From: Episyrphus balteatus
Taxonomy: Eukaryota; Arthropoda; Insecta; Diptera; Syrphidae
Assembly: GCF_945859705.1 (NCBI RefSeq)
Contig: NC_079135.1
Location: 128,210,551-128,274,550, forward strand
DNA length: 64,000 nucleotides
Direction of reading: 5' to 3'
The translations under genes were made by a program, and so were the position numbers. Position 1 is the stretch's first letter. Each line of letters opens with the position of its first letter. This document shows, piece by piece, positions 34,213-45,843 of the stretch. The notes below the pieces were generated by a model. The model searched no databases and had not been told where the DNA came from. It saw nothing but the letters and a program-made list of their open reading frames with translations.

Positions 34213-36734
34213 CATAAATGTTCAAAACTCAAAAGCAATTAATTTTTTATATTTCTAGTTTTCAAGTGATTTCAAATTTAAACTGCTTGTGTGAAAAAAG
34301 CCATTTAACCTTTTATATTCTTGTTATTAAATAGCCCATTTATTTTTTAATTGTGATCCTTACCATTAAATACAATTTCTTATCTTTTATAACAAATCAT
34401 AATTTCAAGTTTATCACAATGAATATTTTTAAATAAATTACAATAACCGTTTATAACTCAAAATAATGTGCACAAAGAATCTTCCAAGAAAAAGTGTATG
34501 CGTCCCTAAGTTTCAATTTAATTTATTTCCTTTTTTTGTTAAACATTTTGTGAAACAAAGAAAAAAAAATCCATTTCTCTTCAATTTATAGATAAAAATA
34601 TAAAAACCTCAAAATTATTCTCGAGCAATAAATTTATGTATATAATTCAAAATGAAATGAATTCCAAAAAAAAAAAAAAACAGAAAAAAAAAATATTCCT
34701 ATTCTCTAAAGTGTCCTTATTTTCTTCACCATTAAGATAAAAATTTTGGCATTTTTTGCATTAAAGGTCTACCTTATTCGTCTTGGCGTAATCTCATAGA
34801 TGAATCGTTTTGCTTGGAAAAAAAGAATAAAATACTTCATTTCGTTGTCCTCCCTTATGTCCAATGAAAATAATCAAAAATACACATCTCTCGCAGTCAA
34901 GGGTCTGTGCGCACAAAATGAATGTACCAGAAAAAGTCCTTATTGTTATATGGAAAAACACAACAATTCATATACGAGTATATCCCTTATATGATCCCCA
35001 ATCGAACTGCATTGCAATAATCCACAAAAGCGACCTCTTTATCCTTGGCCCTTAATATGCTAATCTAAAAAGATGAGAGGTCCTTTTTTTCAAATGCGTG
35101 TTTTTTTTTTTTTTGTTGTTGGTTCAATTGAAGGGGAATATTTTTTAGGGACATGCTGCCGCAACGCAAATATTTTGAATTTGGATCCTTGATTTGGAGC
35201 AGGAGTAAATATGGAATGGGGGAGCAGAGCATTCATGCGCATACTAAGGACTTTGTCTCAATATGACCGACTTAATAACGGATCAATGTAAATGCAAATT
35301 TTTTATCGTGTTTTGGTATTTTTTTTGTTGTTTTGGTTCATCTCCAACCCATCCTTTGCTACTTTTACTGTCTTTGGGGAAATTGCCATGTTTTACCCTC
35401 GTGCATTTTGAATAAACAAGCAAAAAAAAAAAAAAAATCAGGACTCTTGTGTGAGTGTAGGGAGGAATGTGTGTCTTTGTTTTTACGGCCCATAAACACA
35501 AAATGAATTTATTTTGCAAAATTTTGTTCCCTGCTTTCCGTGACGCTGGCTGGCGCTGCTAGCTGCTGACGGTATAGCATGGTTCGGAATTGGAACTCAA
35601 ATTCAAACTCACTGTACCGCTACTAACAATAAGCCAAGGAGGGAGATGATATTGTCAAGTCATGCGATTGCAGATGGATTGAGATATACTCATCCACCGT
35701 TGAACATTAGAATATTATACGGGATACGTACAGTTTGTCTCTTTAATAATAATTTTTACGATTTTGTTGTAGAAGGGCGGGGAGGAAGTATGTTTGGAGC
35801 TTGCTCGTTTTGGAGGCGGTTTATGGGATTTGTGGAGACAGAAGCTCCATAAAAAAATACTCCATCCCTTGGCATTGTTTTCGTACTTTTGGATAATGCA
35901 TGGAATTGCGTAAATCCAGATTTTCATACAATGAGATGGATGGTGGACGGAGTTAGAGAGAGGGGTTGGGGGTGGTACATAGACTGACACAAATTGTTGT
36001 CAGCCATTTGTAATAATTTTGTAGCCGTGGAGCCCTAAGGCACCACACACATATTATAGACTTCTCTTCTATTCTCATTGTGCTAGCATATTGTTTAGAT
36101 GATGCGGAGTTAAGGGTGTGGGGAGGTTAAATCCTTACTTTTGATGATGTTTACTTTCGCATGCTATTAGATGATTGAGATTTTATTCATTTTGAATGCA
36201 AAATACCGTAGAATTAAAATTCTCTTGACATAAGAATACCTTGAGGGTTTTTACGGCAAATATTATAAATCTACCTACAAATTGTTAATAGAACAATGGG
36301 TTTTATTTTATGAAATTCAGGTTTTTATATGAATTGATTTAACAATTACGATTAAGATTAATTGAACTATGATGACAACCAAAAAAAAAAATAAAATATA
36401 TATGTAATAATAGGAGCCCTAAGGAGTTGTAATGAATTCAAAAATAGATTTATGAGGTTTAAAAGTTTTCGATGTAGTTTCGTAGGTACCTAGTTTGTTA
36501 TAAATACAAAACGGTGATTTGATTTAGGTACTAAGGCAAACCCCGTATTGGTCAGAATGTTAACAATAAGAAGGATAGAATTTTTTTTTAACGGGTGAAA
36601 ATACATTGAAACTGGGGATATTGGAGAATTCATGTTTTTAATGCAACTGATAGATGCTTTGAAATAGGTTTCGGAGAGATATCGATGCGATTGTCTCCAA
36701 GCAGGCTAATGGTTAGTGCAAGCATCTTGTTTAC
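34213..36734. other. Unassigned AT-rich DNA
   Basis: No gene supported. 34.2-34.7 kb is very AT-rich. 35.1-36.15 kb is more mixed and unique-looking, with overlapping frames of 68-91 codons on both strands but no domain. Possibly intergenic or intronic host sequence. Confidence 0.4.
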
Positions 36735-37332
36735 TTGAATCGTTTATTTCAAAAACAAACATATACATAAGTCCATTTTTCAGAAATTATTATTTTTTTT
36801 TTTTTTTTTAAATTTCTCATTGTTGTATTGTTATTCATCTTCTGGAAAATTAAGTATTTCAGACCTTCCAAAATACGAAAACTTAAAGTAAAGGGTTTAA
36901 AACATATGGAAAGATTTGAAGCAGTGGCAACATTTTTGACTGTTAAATACATGACTTTTTACCAGTTTTAAATTATTTTGGCAGCAATCTTTAAAAGCAC
37001 ACCCTTTTGTTATACATCTATAAAAAGGTAACGATTTACTCTAACTATTGCTATTTTATTCATTAAAATCAGAAGCAGGGTTCAACAACAGTTTTACCAA
37101 TTAAAATTTATTTATTTCAGAAAGTCCAGCGACTTTAAAGGCTTAAAAACCCACTAAGACTTGAAAAAAGTTTATACTTTAAAGGTTTTTAAATGCGTCT
37201 TTAGCTAGATTATAACTCAGCATAAATTTGAAGTGTTGTGGAATTTTAACAAAAAAAAAAAAAAAAAAAATTTTGTGCTCCTAAAAAGTTAATGCTCATG
37301 GACTTATGTTGTTTCTGAAATAAACGATTCAC
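36735..37332. mobile_element. ~600-bp MITE-like element with ~40-bp inverted ends
   Basis: GAATCGTTTATTTC...CATAAGTCCAT near 36738-36775 is repeated inverted as ATGGACTTATG...GAAATAAACGATTC at 37299-37330. TTA lies next to both ends, so a 2-3-bp target duplication is possible. The interior is not palindromic and has no gene. Confidence 0.6.
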
Positions 37333-37514
37333 TTATATTATATATTGAAATATAAGAAAATTTGAATTTAAAACGAATTCATTTGCACCTAAATTATATA
37401 TATGGTTAAGAATTGAAATAAAACACTCGTTTTTTTTTTAATAAAAGAAAATCAAATTTTAGTCAAACTGTATTAAAAACTTAAACAAAAATGGAAGCCA
37501 TTTAAAAAAAAAAA

Positions 37515-38350
37515 AATCATGTGTGCAATTCACACGTGGTAGAAGTGAAACCTAAAAAAATCATTTTTCTTGCAAAAAAAAAAAATAGAAAAAATCTACC
37601 TATTTTTATTCTATCACCTTCAAATCCATGTTTTTTATATGACAACCTATATAAATTTTATATCATCTGAAAGCTTATTGTCTAAGCTCAAAATATATAT
37701 ATCGATCAGGTCTATGAGACATCTACAAAAAGAGCTAGAATTTTTTAAACTCGATGAAATTTCATCAAAAAAAGCAAAAAAAAACATTTATTTTTATGTT
37801 CTCATGCTATTAATTCAATTTTTTTGTTCGACAAACTATAAAAAATGTTATACCATGTGAAAGAAAGCTTATTGTTTCACCTTGTATAATGATGTATAAA
37901 TCTTATTTTAAAGATGTCTACAAGAGAAGTTAGAATTTTTTAAAGTCAACCATGTCGAATTTCCAGACTGAGATTACGGTACTTCCTGCACTGGTGGCTG
38001 TTCGGGGGGCAACAGATCTCCATAGGTGTTTTGAGGTATGTTTCAATTGTTTCAATTTAAGATTGTGTAACTTGTAGATCACGTACTGTTATGTGTGATA
38101 TATCAAATAAAAGGTTATGTAATCAGCATGCGTATTAAAGTTAAATCAAATTTGTATGTGCACTAGATTAAAAGATATAACGTGTGTTGGAAAAGAACAT
38201 CTTTTTACCATTATCTCCGAATTTTGAATATGAAATTAATTGAAATTGAATACAAATATAATTTATTTAATTACCTATCTACAGTACAAATTTCATTCAT
38301 CTATCTATTAAAACAAAAAAGTTATAACAAGTTGAAGTCGTGTCGCGTTT
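37515..38350 (-). mobile_element. Partial copy D of the unclassified repeat (minus)
   Basis: Read on the minus strand it carries the TGGAGATCTGTTGCC block, the internal ~500 bp shared with copies A-C, and then ends with GGTTTCACTTCTACCACGTG plus the near-palindrome TGTGAATTGCACACA instead of the ACGTTATCACGT end. Copy E (51100-51600) has the same alternative end. Confidence 0.7.
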
Positions 38351-38639
38351 TCGTTTCATCTTGTTTCAAATCACTACGATACTAAAGAAGTTTTCACTTC
38401 AAAAAAATTTTTTTTTCGTCTGGATTTAGGGTTATCGGGTACAATTTGGGTTCAGAAAAATGCTTTATTTGGCAAGCTTTTTTCTGATAAAAAAATAAAA
38501 AATCTGAACTTGCACTATTTGCAAGGGGCTTTGTGTTTTTTCGAAGTAAAATGTATTAACAACTGAAAAAGTTTGATCGGCAATAAGATTTCACTTCACA
38601 GTTTCTGAAAAAAAAAAAAAAAAAAATTAAAAATACAAT

Positions 38640-39633
38640 ACATACACTGACGGAAAAGCCACCATAAAACAACGTGAAATCAATGAAAACCACATTGATT
38701 TAACTATTATTCGGAATGATTTTGCGTCGAAGAGTCTAATAAGTAGGTACAGGTAAAATAGTACATAAAATCAAGAAATAAAAAAAAAAATTGTTACACT
38801 CATGAAACTTGGCAAAAAGTTTGCTTTTGGGATAAGAACCAAGTACAAAAAAAGTCTATAAAAAAAAGATGGGTGGAAGGGTGTTTTTTCGCGGACAACA
38901 GGTCAAAAATATACTGAAAAAAATTGTTTGTCGAATATCATCAAATGACATATGTTTTCAAGGTATTTTGTGATGCTGAATCTAGTGAAATAAAAATAAA
39001 GTCATTACGATTGCTCTAAGAAAAGTTATTGCCGATTAAAAACAAGGATGATTGTTTTTTGACTTCAACAGGTAAAATATAACATATATATAATTAGAAG
39101 TACGAAGATCCGAGGAAGCCTTCATGTTAAAAACACCATCTCCCAAAAAATTTAACACGACCGACTCAGTTGGTATTGCCATGTTCAAAGGAGAGATCCT
39201 GAGAACCCCGTCAAAAAAGCAATATCATACAACGTTCCAACACGAAATAGAAAGAAAGGTAGGCCTAAAAACTCCTGGTACAAGCAAATGCAAAACCACC
39301 AGCATTCAGTTGGCCTTAGAAATGGAACAATACAAAACCGGGAGGCTTGCCGCCGATTTCTGAGGTCAACCCGGCGAACCCCACAGGCGGATCACTAGTG
39401 TGAAGCAGTAACGTGGGATAGTTATGATCCCCTCGACATCGAGATCATAACAGCGCCGAGAAAAAGGAAGAAGAAGAACAGGTAAAATATAACCGAAACC
39501 CATTTGAAAAACATGATACACTGATAAAATTCGGGATGTAGGTTTTAGATAAAGCAGGGACAAAGGATTCATAAAGTTCTTAAAATTATTTTTGTGAAAG
39601 GGTGTTTTTTTGATGGGTTAAGTTGTCTGTGAG
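38640..39633. repeat. Satellite-like degenerate array, left part
   Basis: Units of about 150 bp contain a TTACACTCATGAAACTTGGCA-type block, AAGAACCAAGTACAAAAAAAG, AGTCTATAAAA and (G)TGAAAGGGTGTTTTTT. Unit ends lie near 38875 and 39595. The array is interrupted by the RTE fragment at 39084-39476 and continues beyond the hAT-like element at 42480. Confidence 0.65.
39084..39476 (+). pseudogene. RTE 3'-end fragment with 17-bp target duplication
   Basis: A 393-bp plus-strand copy of the last part of the 31956-34198 family, flanked by AACAGGTAAAATATAAC at 39067-39083 and 39477-39493. It includes the C-terminal reverse transcriptase region and the AAGAAG tail. In the reading frame used by the longer copy a TAA is present at 39153-39155, so it is dead. 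The ATG frame 39124-39363 lies in another frame and is not the native protein. Confidence 0.9.
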
Positions 39634-39698
39634 CAGTGGCGGATCCAGGATTTTTTTCTGGGGGGGGCACAAGGGACGGATTGGCAAAATCAGCCAAT

Positions 39699-40084
39699 CG
39701 CCTTGTCGCCATCTCGCCTTCTCGCCATGTCGCCTTGTCGCCATGTCGCCTTGTCACCTTGTCGCAATGTCGCCTTGTCGCCATGTCACCATGTCGCCAT
39801 GTCGCCTTGTCGCCATGTCGCCTTGTCGCCATGTCGCCATGTCGCCTTGTCACCATGTCGCCTTGTCGCCATGTCGCCATGTCGCCTTGTCGCCTTGTCG
39901 CCATGTCGCCTTGTCGCCATGTCGCCTTGTCGCCATGTCGCCTTGTCGCCATGTCACCATGTCGCCATGTCGCCTTGTCGCCTTGTCGCCATGTCGCCTT
40001 GTCGCCATGTCGCCTTGTCGCCATGTCGCCTTGTCGCCTTGTCGCCATGTCGCCATGTCGCCTTGTCGCCATGTCGCCTTGTCC
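39699..40084. repeat. 8-bp minisatellite, GTCGCC(T/A)T x ~48
   Basis: Tandem units GTCGCCTT and GTCGCCAT in irregular order, with a few GTCACC variants and one GTCGCAAT. Because 8 is not a multiple of 3 and the units have no stop codon, long frames open in every plus frame and two minus frames. Those frames (136-167 codons) are artefacts. GC content is far above the flanks. It starts about 65 bp inside the left end of the hAT-like element. Confidence 0.95.
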
Positions 40085-40094
40085 CTTTGAACAT

Positions 40095-40291
40095 AAATTT
40101 TTTTTTACTTTGATCTTCTAGCAGTTCTGTTGTAAAACATCATATCATGTATAAAAATAAAAAACACCGATGATAGACCTCTTAAAATTTTTTTTAACAG
40201 CTCAAATTTTCATCAAATTTTTTTTTCATCATCCTGAACAAGATTTTCGAAGTAACTTTAAAAAAAAAATATTTTTTTTTGGCCCAGTCTA
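40095..40291. repeat. Internal direct repeat of hAT-like element 1, copy 1
   Basis: Closely matches 41837-42035. Both run from AAATTTTTTTTACTTTGATC, through TAGCAGTTCTGTTGTAAAAC, to GGCCCAGTCTA. Differences are a few substitutions and homopolymer lengths, so the duplication is relatively recent. Confidence 0.9.
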
Positions 40292-41215
40292 TTGTATATG
40301 CAACTCTATTTTTTCATACAGAGGGGGTGAAGTTCACACTTAAAAAAATTGCAATTTTTTCGTTTTTTTTTTTTAAACATTAGTGTTTTTAAAATAGCGC
40401 AAAATGCCACAACATTGCATAACCTATATATTATTGAACTGCTAGATATGTAGAATAATCTTGCATTTCCAGAGTTTGCCCAAGTATGCACCCCCGAAAA
40501 TAAAGGCCCCTTGAAAAAAAAAACTCTTCAAAAGCGACTCTTACTTTTAGATTTTAATAAATATTATGTTTTTGAGAAAATTTCTCCAGGGATACCTTTA
40601 AAAATATGGGAAGAAATAGTATTCCAAATTTTAAAAGTATCGGTGCAATAGTTATGAGGTGAACCGGGTTTGAAAACATTAGTTGTGGGGAGAACGATTT
40701 AAAGTTTTGAACTCTGGACTAAAACGTTCGTAAGCAAAATATTTAAATTCTCATAACTTGGTCAATTTGACTCCAATAGACCAACAATTTGAACACAATA
40801 TTTTTGAGATATAAAAAATTTTAATGCAAATAAAAAAAAAAAAAAACTGGGTCTCCCGGGAAAAAAGTAGCTATGTTTCAGTTTTTTTTTTATTCTTTGG
40901 AACTTCAATATTTATTAGAATGTCTCTTTAGTAGTCTTTAGTATTTGACTAAAAACTACCAGGTCATTAAATAATGGTATAAATATGTCCATAATATTGC
41001 AAAATTTTATACAAAATCAATTAAAAAACGAAAAATATTTTTTTTTAGAAATTTCATCTTTAAAACTTATTTTCTCAAAAACCATTTAATGAAACAACTT
41101 GAGTCAAAAAATAAAATAAAGAATAAATTACTAACTTTAAGAAAAGTAATAGCACAGGATTGTACGTACATTTTATGATTTTTAATATTTTTTTTCTCCC
41201 GGCTAATCGGGAGGT

Positions 41216-41271
41216 AAGTGGGTAAGCACTTAAGTGGGTAAGCACTTAAGTGGGTAAGCACTTAAGTGGGT
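41216..41271. repeat. 16-bp tandem repeat, 3.5 units
   Basis: AAGTGGGTAAGCACTT repeated exactly three times plus half a unit. Each unit has inverted ends (AAGTG...CACTT), so each could form a small hairpin. Confidence 0.95.
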
Positions 41272-41346
41272 TTAGTAAAAATGCTAAGTCTATTCATTTG
41301 CATGTTGAAAAACTAAGAAAACCTGCAATTGGGTGAAGCTAATCAC

Positions 41347-41420
41347 GTGTGCGAGGTAGCGCAGTGCGTAGTGTACTGGCTTCTGAACTCGCTTGGTCTA
41401 GGTTCAATACTCAAGTTAAA
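41347..41420 (+). pseudogene. tRNA-like remnant
   Basis: TAGCGCAGTGCG (A-box-like) and GGTTCAATACT (B-box-like) are spaced about 40 bases apart as in a tRNA. Acceptor and anticodon stems do not pair well. It may be a tRNA-derived SINE head carried in the hAT-like element. Low certainty. Confidence 0.35.
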
Positions 41421-41836
41421 GCAATTAATTTGCTGCCAGGGAACTTTTTATAGAACGTTTAAGTCCCTACAAGAAAACATCTTGCTAATTTGAAAATATT
41501 GAATTTTCAGTGAATTAGAAAATTTTGAAATTGAAAATTGATTTTTTAATTTTTTTCTCGATTTAAATCGTGAATAACTTCTTTAGAACTCAATTTAGGG
41601 AAAATTACTATGAGACCTTTTTTGTAGAGAATTAAATTTCCTATAAAAATCTGTCGTGGTTTTATTTTTCTATTCACTTATTTGCTCATCACAAAATTCC
41701 AAAGTGAAACAGTCAAATTGAAAAAAACACTTCGATTTAAAAAGCTTAATTACTCGAATACGGCTCGTCTGACGAAAATTTTCAATCAGATCTTTTTTGT
41801 AGGAAATTTAATTTTTTATAAGAAAAAATGAACAGA

Positions 41837-42035
41837 AATTTTTTTTACTTTGATCGTCTAGCAGTTCTGTTGTAAAACATCATATCATGTATAAAAATAA
41901 AAATAACCGATGATAGACCTCTTAAAATTTTTTTAACGGCTCAAATTTTCACCAATTTTTTTTTTCATCATCCTGAACAAGATTTTCGAAGTAACTTTCA
42001 AAAAAAAAAATATTTTTTTTTTTTGGCCCAGTCTA
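41837..42035. repeat. Internal direct repeat of hAT-like element 1, copy 2
   Basis: Partner of 40095-40291 in the same orientation, about 1.74 kb away. The sequence between the two copies holds the tRNA-like remnant and the 16-bp tandem repeat. Confidence 0.9.
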
Positions 42036-42335
42036 ATATACAATTATTTTTTTTTTAGAATACCATTCATACCTTGGTTGTTGATGTCCATAGGTATCAA
42101 ATTTTTTCACCAAAATCACTTTGAAGTAAAAAAAAAACACTTAGAAAATTGAAAAAAAATTTCGTGTTTAGTTATTCGTTTATTTATTTGTGAGGTGGTA
42201 AAGGGATGCAACAAACAATAAAATTCGCATTTCCAGCCAGAAATAGACAAGAGTTTCACTCAAGTACTTTCTGTAATTATTCATATAATTTAACAACTCT
42301 ATTAATTTGATTTGCTTAAAGTATGAACCAGTTCT

Positions 42336-42367
42336 GGGGGGGGGGGGGGCACGTGCCCCCCCCCCCC
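42336..42367. repeat. G14-CACGTG-C12 hairpin at the hAT-like right end
   Basis: A run of 14 G, the palindrome CACGTG, then 12 C, ending 14 bases before the right terminus. Twelve G-C pairs fold on a six-base palindromic core. The left end has only a G8-CAC half of it. G-runs of this kind may also form quadruplexes. Confidence 0.9.
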
Positions 42368-42479
42368 TGGATCCACCGTTGTCTGTGAGGAAGGTATCAT
42401 AACAGCTCACTTAAATTTTATTAATTTTTAAAACTTGGTGCAAATGTTTTGGTTGGTATAAGTATTAAGAATCTAGGTA

Positions 42480-43350
42480 TACAAAATTATCTCGAGTGAA
42501 AGGGTGTTTTTTTTTAAGAAATGCTGAAATTTGGAATTAGTAGGTACCATAAAAACTAGGAAAATATTGTTACACCAATGAAAATTGGTAAAAAGGTTTC
42601 ATTTATAACAGAAACCAAAAACCCAAAAAGTCTATACAATTATTTTAGGTTAAATGGTGTTTTTTTGGGAAATCCCTATAAATCCGATTAAATCAATGGT
42701 ATAAATGGTACCCTTACGAAATTCATGAAATATGTTCTCTTTCCCATGGGAATTACGAACAATGTAAGTCTATAAATTTTTTTTATGTGAAAGGGTGTTT
42801 TTTTTTAGAAGTAAAGAAAATATGGGTTTATATGAAAAAGTGTGTAATACTAGAGTAATATTAGTGGTATCCTATTGAAATTTAGCAATTATGTTACTTT
42901 TAAGATAAGAAACAAGAATCTAAAGGGTCTATAAAAATATCATGGTTAAAAGGGTGTTTTTTTTAGTGAAAACAAAAATGATGGGTCACCCTAATGAAAT
43001 TTGGTAAAAACATTGATTTTGGAATAGAAAGCAAGAATAAAGAATTTTCATAAAAAAAATTTTGGTGAAAGGGTGTTTTTTTCGAAGAGACAGTAAAATC
43101 TGAAATTGTTCCCAAGAAACCAATAATTCGCGTAAAACGTGTAAGAACTTATCTATAAATATTAAATTTATCATCAAAACCATAAATAAAATGAATCATT
43201 GGCTTTTTGGGACCAATTGCAGATTTTACTGTCTCTTCGAAAAAACACCCTTTCACCCAACTTTTTTTATAGACGTTTTTTTGTACTTGGTTCTTATCCC
43301 AAAAGCAAACTTTTTGAAAAGTTTCATGAGTTATTGATAGATTACATTGT
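42480..43350. repeat. Satellite-like degenerate array, right part
   Basis: The block TGAAAGGGTGTTTTTTT or a close variant (GTTAAAAGGGTG, GTTAAATGGTG) recurs near 42497, 42648, 42789, 42944 and 43067, about 120-155 bp apart. Related blocks lie between (CCNATGAAATTTGGTAAAAA, AAGAAACAAGAA). From about 43230 the same unit reappears inverted (AAACACCCTTTCACCCAAC). One further unit lies inside hAT-like element 2 near 53810-53880. No coding potential. Confidence 0.75.
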
Positions 43351-43359
43351 AAAGTCTGT

Positions 43360-45843
43360 AAAAATGGTTTTCTTGTAAATAAAAAAAATGGAGGGTTCCA
43401 AAAATATAACAAAAATATTTGTCTGCATTATTAAACCATACGAACAGCCTACACTATGTAATTTCTCGGGTGTATTTATTTTTTTTTTTTTATTTTGTAG
43501 CACAGTGTTATTATTGGAATATGAAAAAATACCTGTTTCATATTTTTTTGCCTGTTAGCATCTGAAATAGTTAAATTCTCATACCTGGTCAAATTGATAT
43601 CTATTAGTAGATAGATAGATAGAAATAACAAAAAAAATCAGTAGCTCTGACCACCTGTAGTGTGTGCGGCGAGGTGGTAGCATATAGAGCTACCTGTTCT
43701 TAAACACGAACACCACCTCTTTCATTTGCACCACACAAAACCCTTCCAAGGTTTAAAGGTATTTATCGTCACGAACCAACTTAAATCAAAAGATAAGATC
43801 CTTTTGCCGATTGATTAATTGCATCAGCTATACCAAAGCCATTGTGTCCATTGACACCGACCAAATCAAATGTTCTACCAAAATATTATATCCTCAAAAA
43901 ATATCTTAAAAAATATATAAAAAAAAACGGATGCCGAAATGTCAATGGAGGACTGTGATGACGACGCGACGCAGACAGAAGTTTGATTGTATCTTTTGAT
44001 TTAAGTGTCAATTAGCGAAAGGAAACTGTCCTGTGTGGTCGAAGGAAATTATTATTATCGGTGGCTATAGTTGGTAGAAGGTTTAGAGATCGACGGTTTT
44101 GATCGGAGTCTACACTACAGGTATTGGATTCGATATTGGGAATGGGACTACGACTGGAACTGCACCTGTCCCACGGGACTTACCATTTCGATGTTTCTGG
44201 ATCTCGATCGAAGGAAGACCAAAAGAAGACTCGACGCGACATAATGTTACGCTGACAACTATGACGATGACACAAAGCAGTCGAGCGATTAAACTGATGA
44301 ATATTCAAATAGGGAAGCCAAAGTCATTGCCATTGCCATTGCCACTACCACCAGAGCTGTCTGGATTAATAGATGCGTGTTGCGTATACCAGATCTCCCC
44401 GATGTCTTTTGTTGACCAAGAGTCGGAGTCGTTAGTCGTCGTCATTGTGGTTGTTTCCTGATCCCTCTCCCATCAGAAAAGCAGCAGAACAAAAAACCCT
44501 TTCCCGCTTTCCGTCCGTCGTCGTCAGTCCAATTAACGAATTTGTTTGTGCCGCTCAATTAATTTCGACTTTTCCTGGTGCGGTAACTGGTGTATGTGAG
44601 TTGTGTTTTTTTTTAGAAGTTGTTCTGGCTGGTTGATTTTTCAGTAAATCTACATCTATACGCATTGCGTCAAGGACCTTTATTCCCGAACTCTTTGAGC
44701 AACGCACTTAAGAATATGTGTGTGCGAGTTCTAATGGTTGTTTGGTATATATACGCGGGTAATGGTTACACGCACCGCAAGTACCAACCTTCCTTCACAT
44801 TTTTTTTCAACAGAGCAAAAGTTGCAGAGAAAGAGACTGTGTGCACACATTTTTCATTTTTATTTAACAAGCTACAAAATGAAAGGTAAGGGTCGTCGGT
44901 TGGTAGCCGGGTATAGTAGCGCGACGCGACGCTACAGCGGAATTAATTAATTACCCGAGAAGTTTCATTTGCACCTGTGATCATTAATTATTAAGTACGG
45001 CACTCAAGAACCATGCTATCTAACCTATACAATATCTGTGTGTTTCTCTATCTTTGGTTTCAAATCATATTGTCCGTAACACATGAGCAATGCGAGAGGA
45101 GGAAATAAAAAAGGTTTTAAACGTATATGTATCTCCACTCTATACCTTTGCCTTTGGTAAATTATTACGAAATAATTGCAATTTTATGAGGTTTAGCTCG
45201 CGTATAGCAAAGCTGCGTATTATCTTACCACAACCACAATGAAAAAGGAACAAAAATGCGCTGATGTTAACTGAGAGTGGCGGTTTGATATGATGACCAT
45301 TGGTCAGTTTATGAAAAGGCTTTGGCTTTATGGGCTTTGTGTTGCAGAATTTCATTATTAAAAAGTACATTATACAAAGAAAAAAATTTGTTTGTCAGTA
45401 TTCTAGGGAAAAGATTCAGTTTCATTTAAAAATATGTAGGTCATTTCATTCAAGTTTGAGTGACAAAATAAAATTAAGCAATTATTACCTCCTTGTAAGT
45501 TTAACATTTAATCATAATCATGATATTTTTAGATAGGAATGAAAAACTTGTCTATTTCGAAATATCAATCCCTTTGCTCGTTGAGTAAAAAAAAATGTAC
45601 TAGCGTTATTTTTCCCATAAAAATCCAAAATTTAGTTTGCAGAATTTTGAAAATGCTAGATTTTCTTATGTGAGATATTTAAAATACAAATTTTGTGTGA
45701 TTTTTTCAAAAAATTTCCAAATAATCGGATAACGGTTAAATGGAGTTTCATTTTCTTTTCTGAATCTTAAAATTTTCGAAAATTGACATTCAGTTTTATT
45801 TACAGACACATCTTTATTATTTATTATTTTGAATAAAATAATA
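43360..45843. other. Unassigned, less AT-rich DNA
   Basis: A unique-looking stretch. The 120-codon frame at 44099-44461 is driven by short repeats (GGAACTGGGACT-like and CCATTGCCATTGCCATTG), and no domain is visible. 43641-43693 can fold into a hairpin (listed separately). The remainder is AT-rich. It is plausible host intergenic or intronic DNA. Confidence 0.4.
43641..43693 (+). other. Imperfect hairpin, function unknown
   Basis: GTAGCTCT pairs with AGAGCTAC, and inside it CCACCT pairs with AGGTGG, leaving an asymmetric bulge and a loop of about 15 bases. The size is in the range of a small-RNA precursor, but chance or MITE relics are as likely. Confidence 0.3.

Larger units (their letters stand above)
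39634..42381. mobile_element. 2.75-kb hAT-like non-autonomous element 1
   Basis: Termini CAGTGGCGGATCCAGG and the inverse of CAACGGTGGATCCAGG are flanked by an exact 8-bp duplication, TCTGTGAG, at 39626-39633 and 42382-42389. Eight-base duplications with CAGNG-type ends are characteristic of the hAT superfamily. No transposase was recognised. The interior holds an 8-bp minisatellite, a ~200-bp direct duplication, a 16-bp tandem repeat, a tRNA-like remnant and a GC hairpin near the right end. It is inserted in the degenerate array. Confidence 0.85.

Noticed and set aside
39569..40121. Five overlapping long frames (MATRRHGDK- or MSPCRLVA-type repeats)
   Set aside because: They are all translations of the 8-bp minisatellite in different frames and strands. 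The unit lacks stop codons, so the openness says nothing about coding.
41216..41271. 16-bp tandem repeat considered as a CRISPR-like array
   Set aside because: Units are directly adjacent with no spacers, and the host is a eukaryote.
40095..42035. The ~200-bp direct repeats considered as LTRs of a nested retrotransposon
   Set aside because: No TG...CA ends, primer site, purine tract or coding sequence between them, and no target duplication seen.
44099..44461. 120-codon plus frame
   Set aside because: Composed largely of short local repeats (LPLPLPLP, VVVIVVV). No recognisable family.
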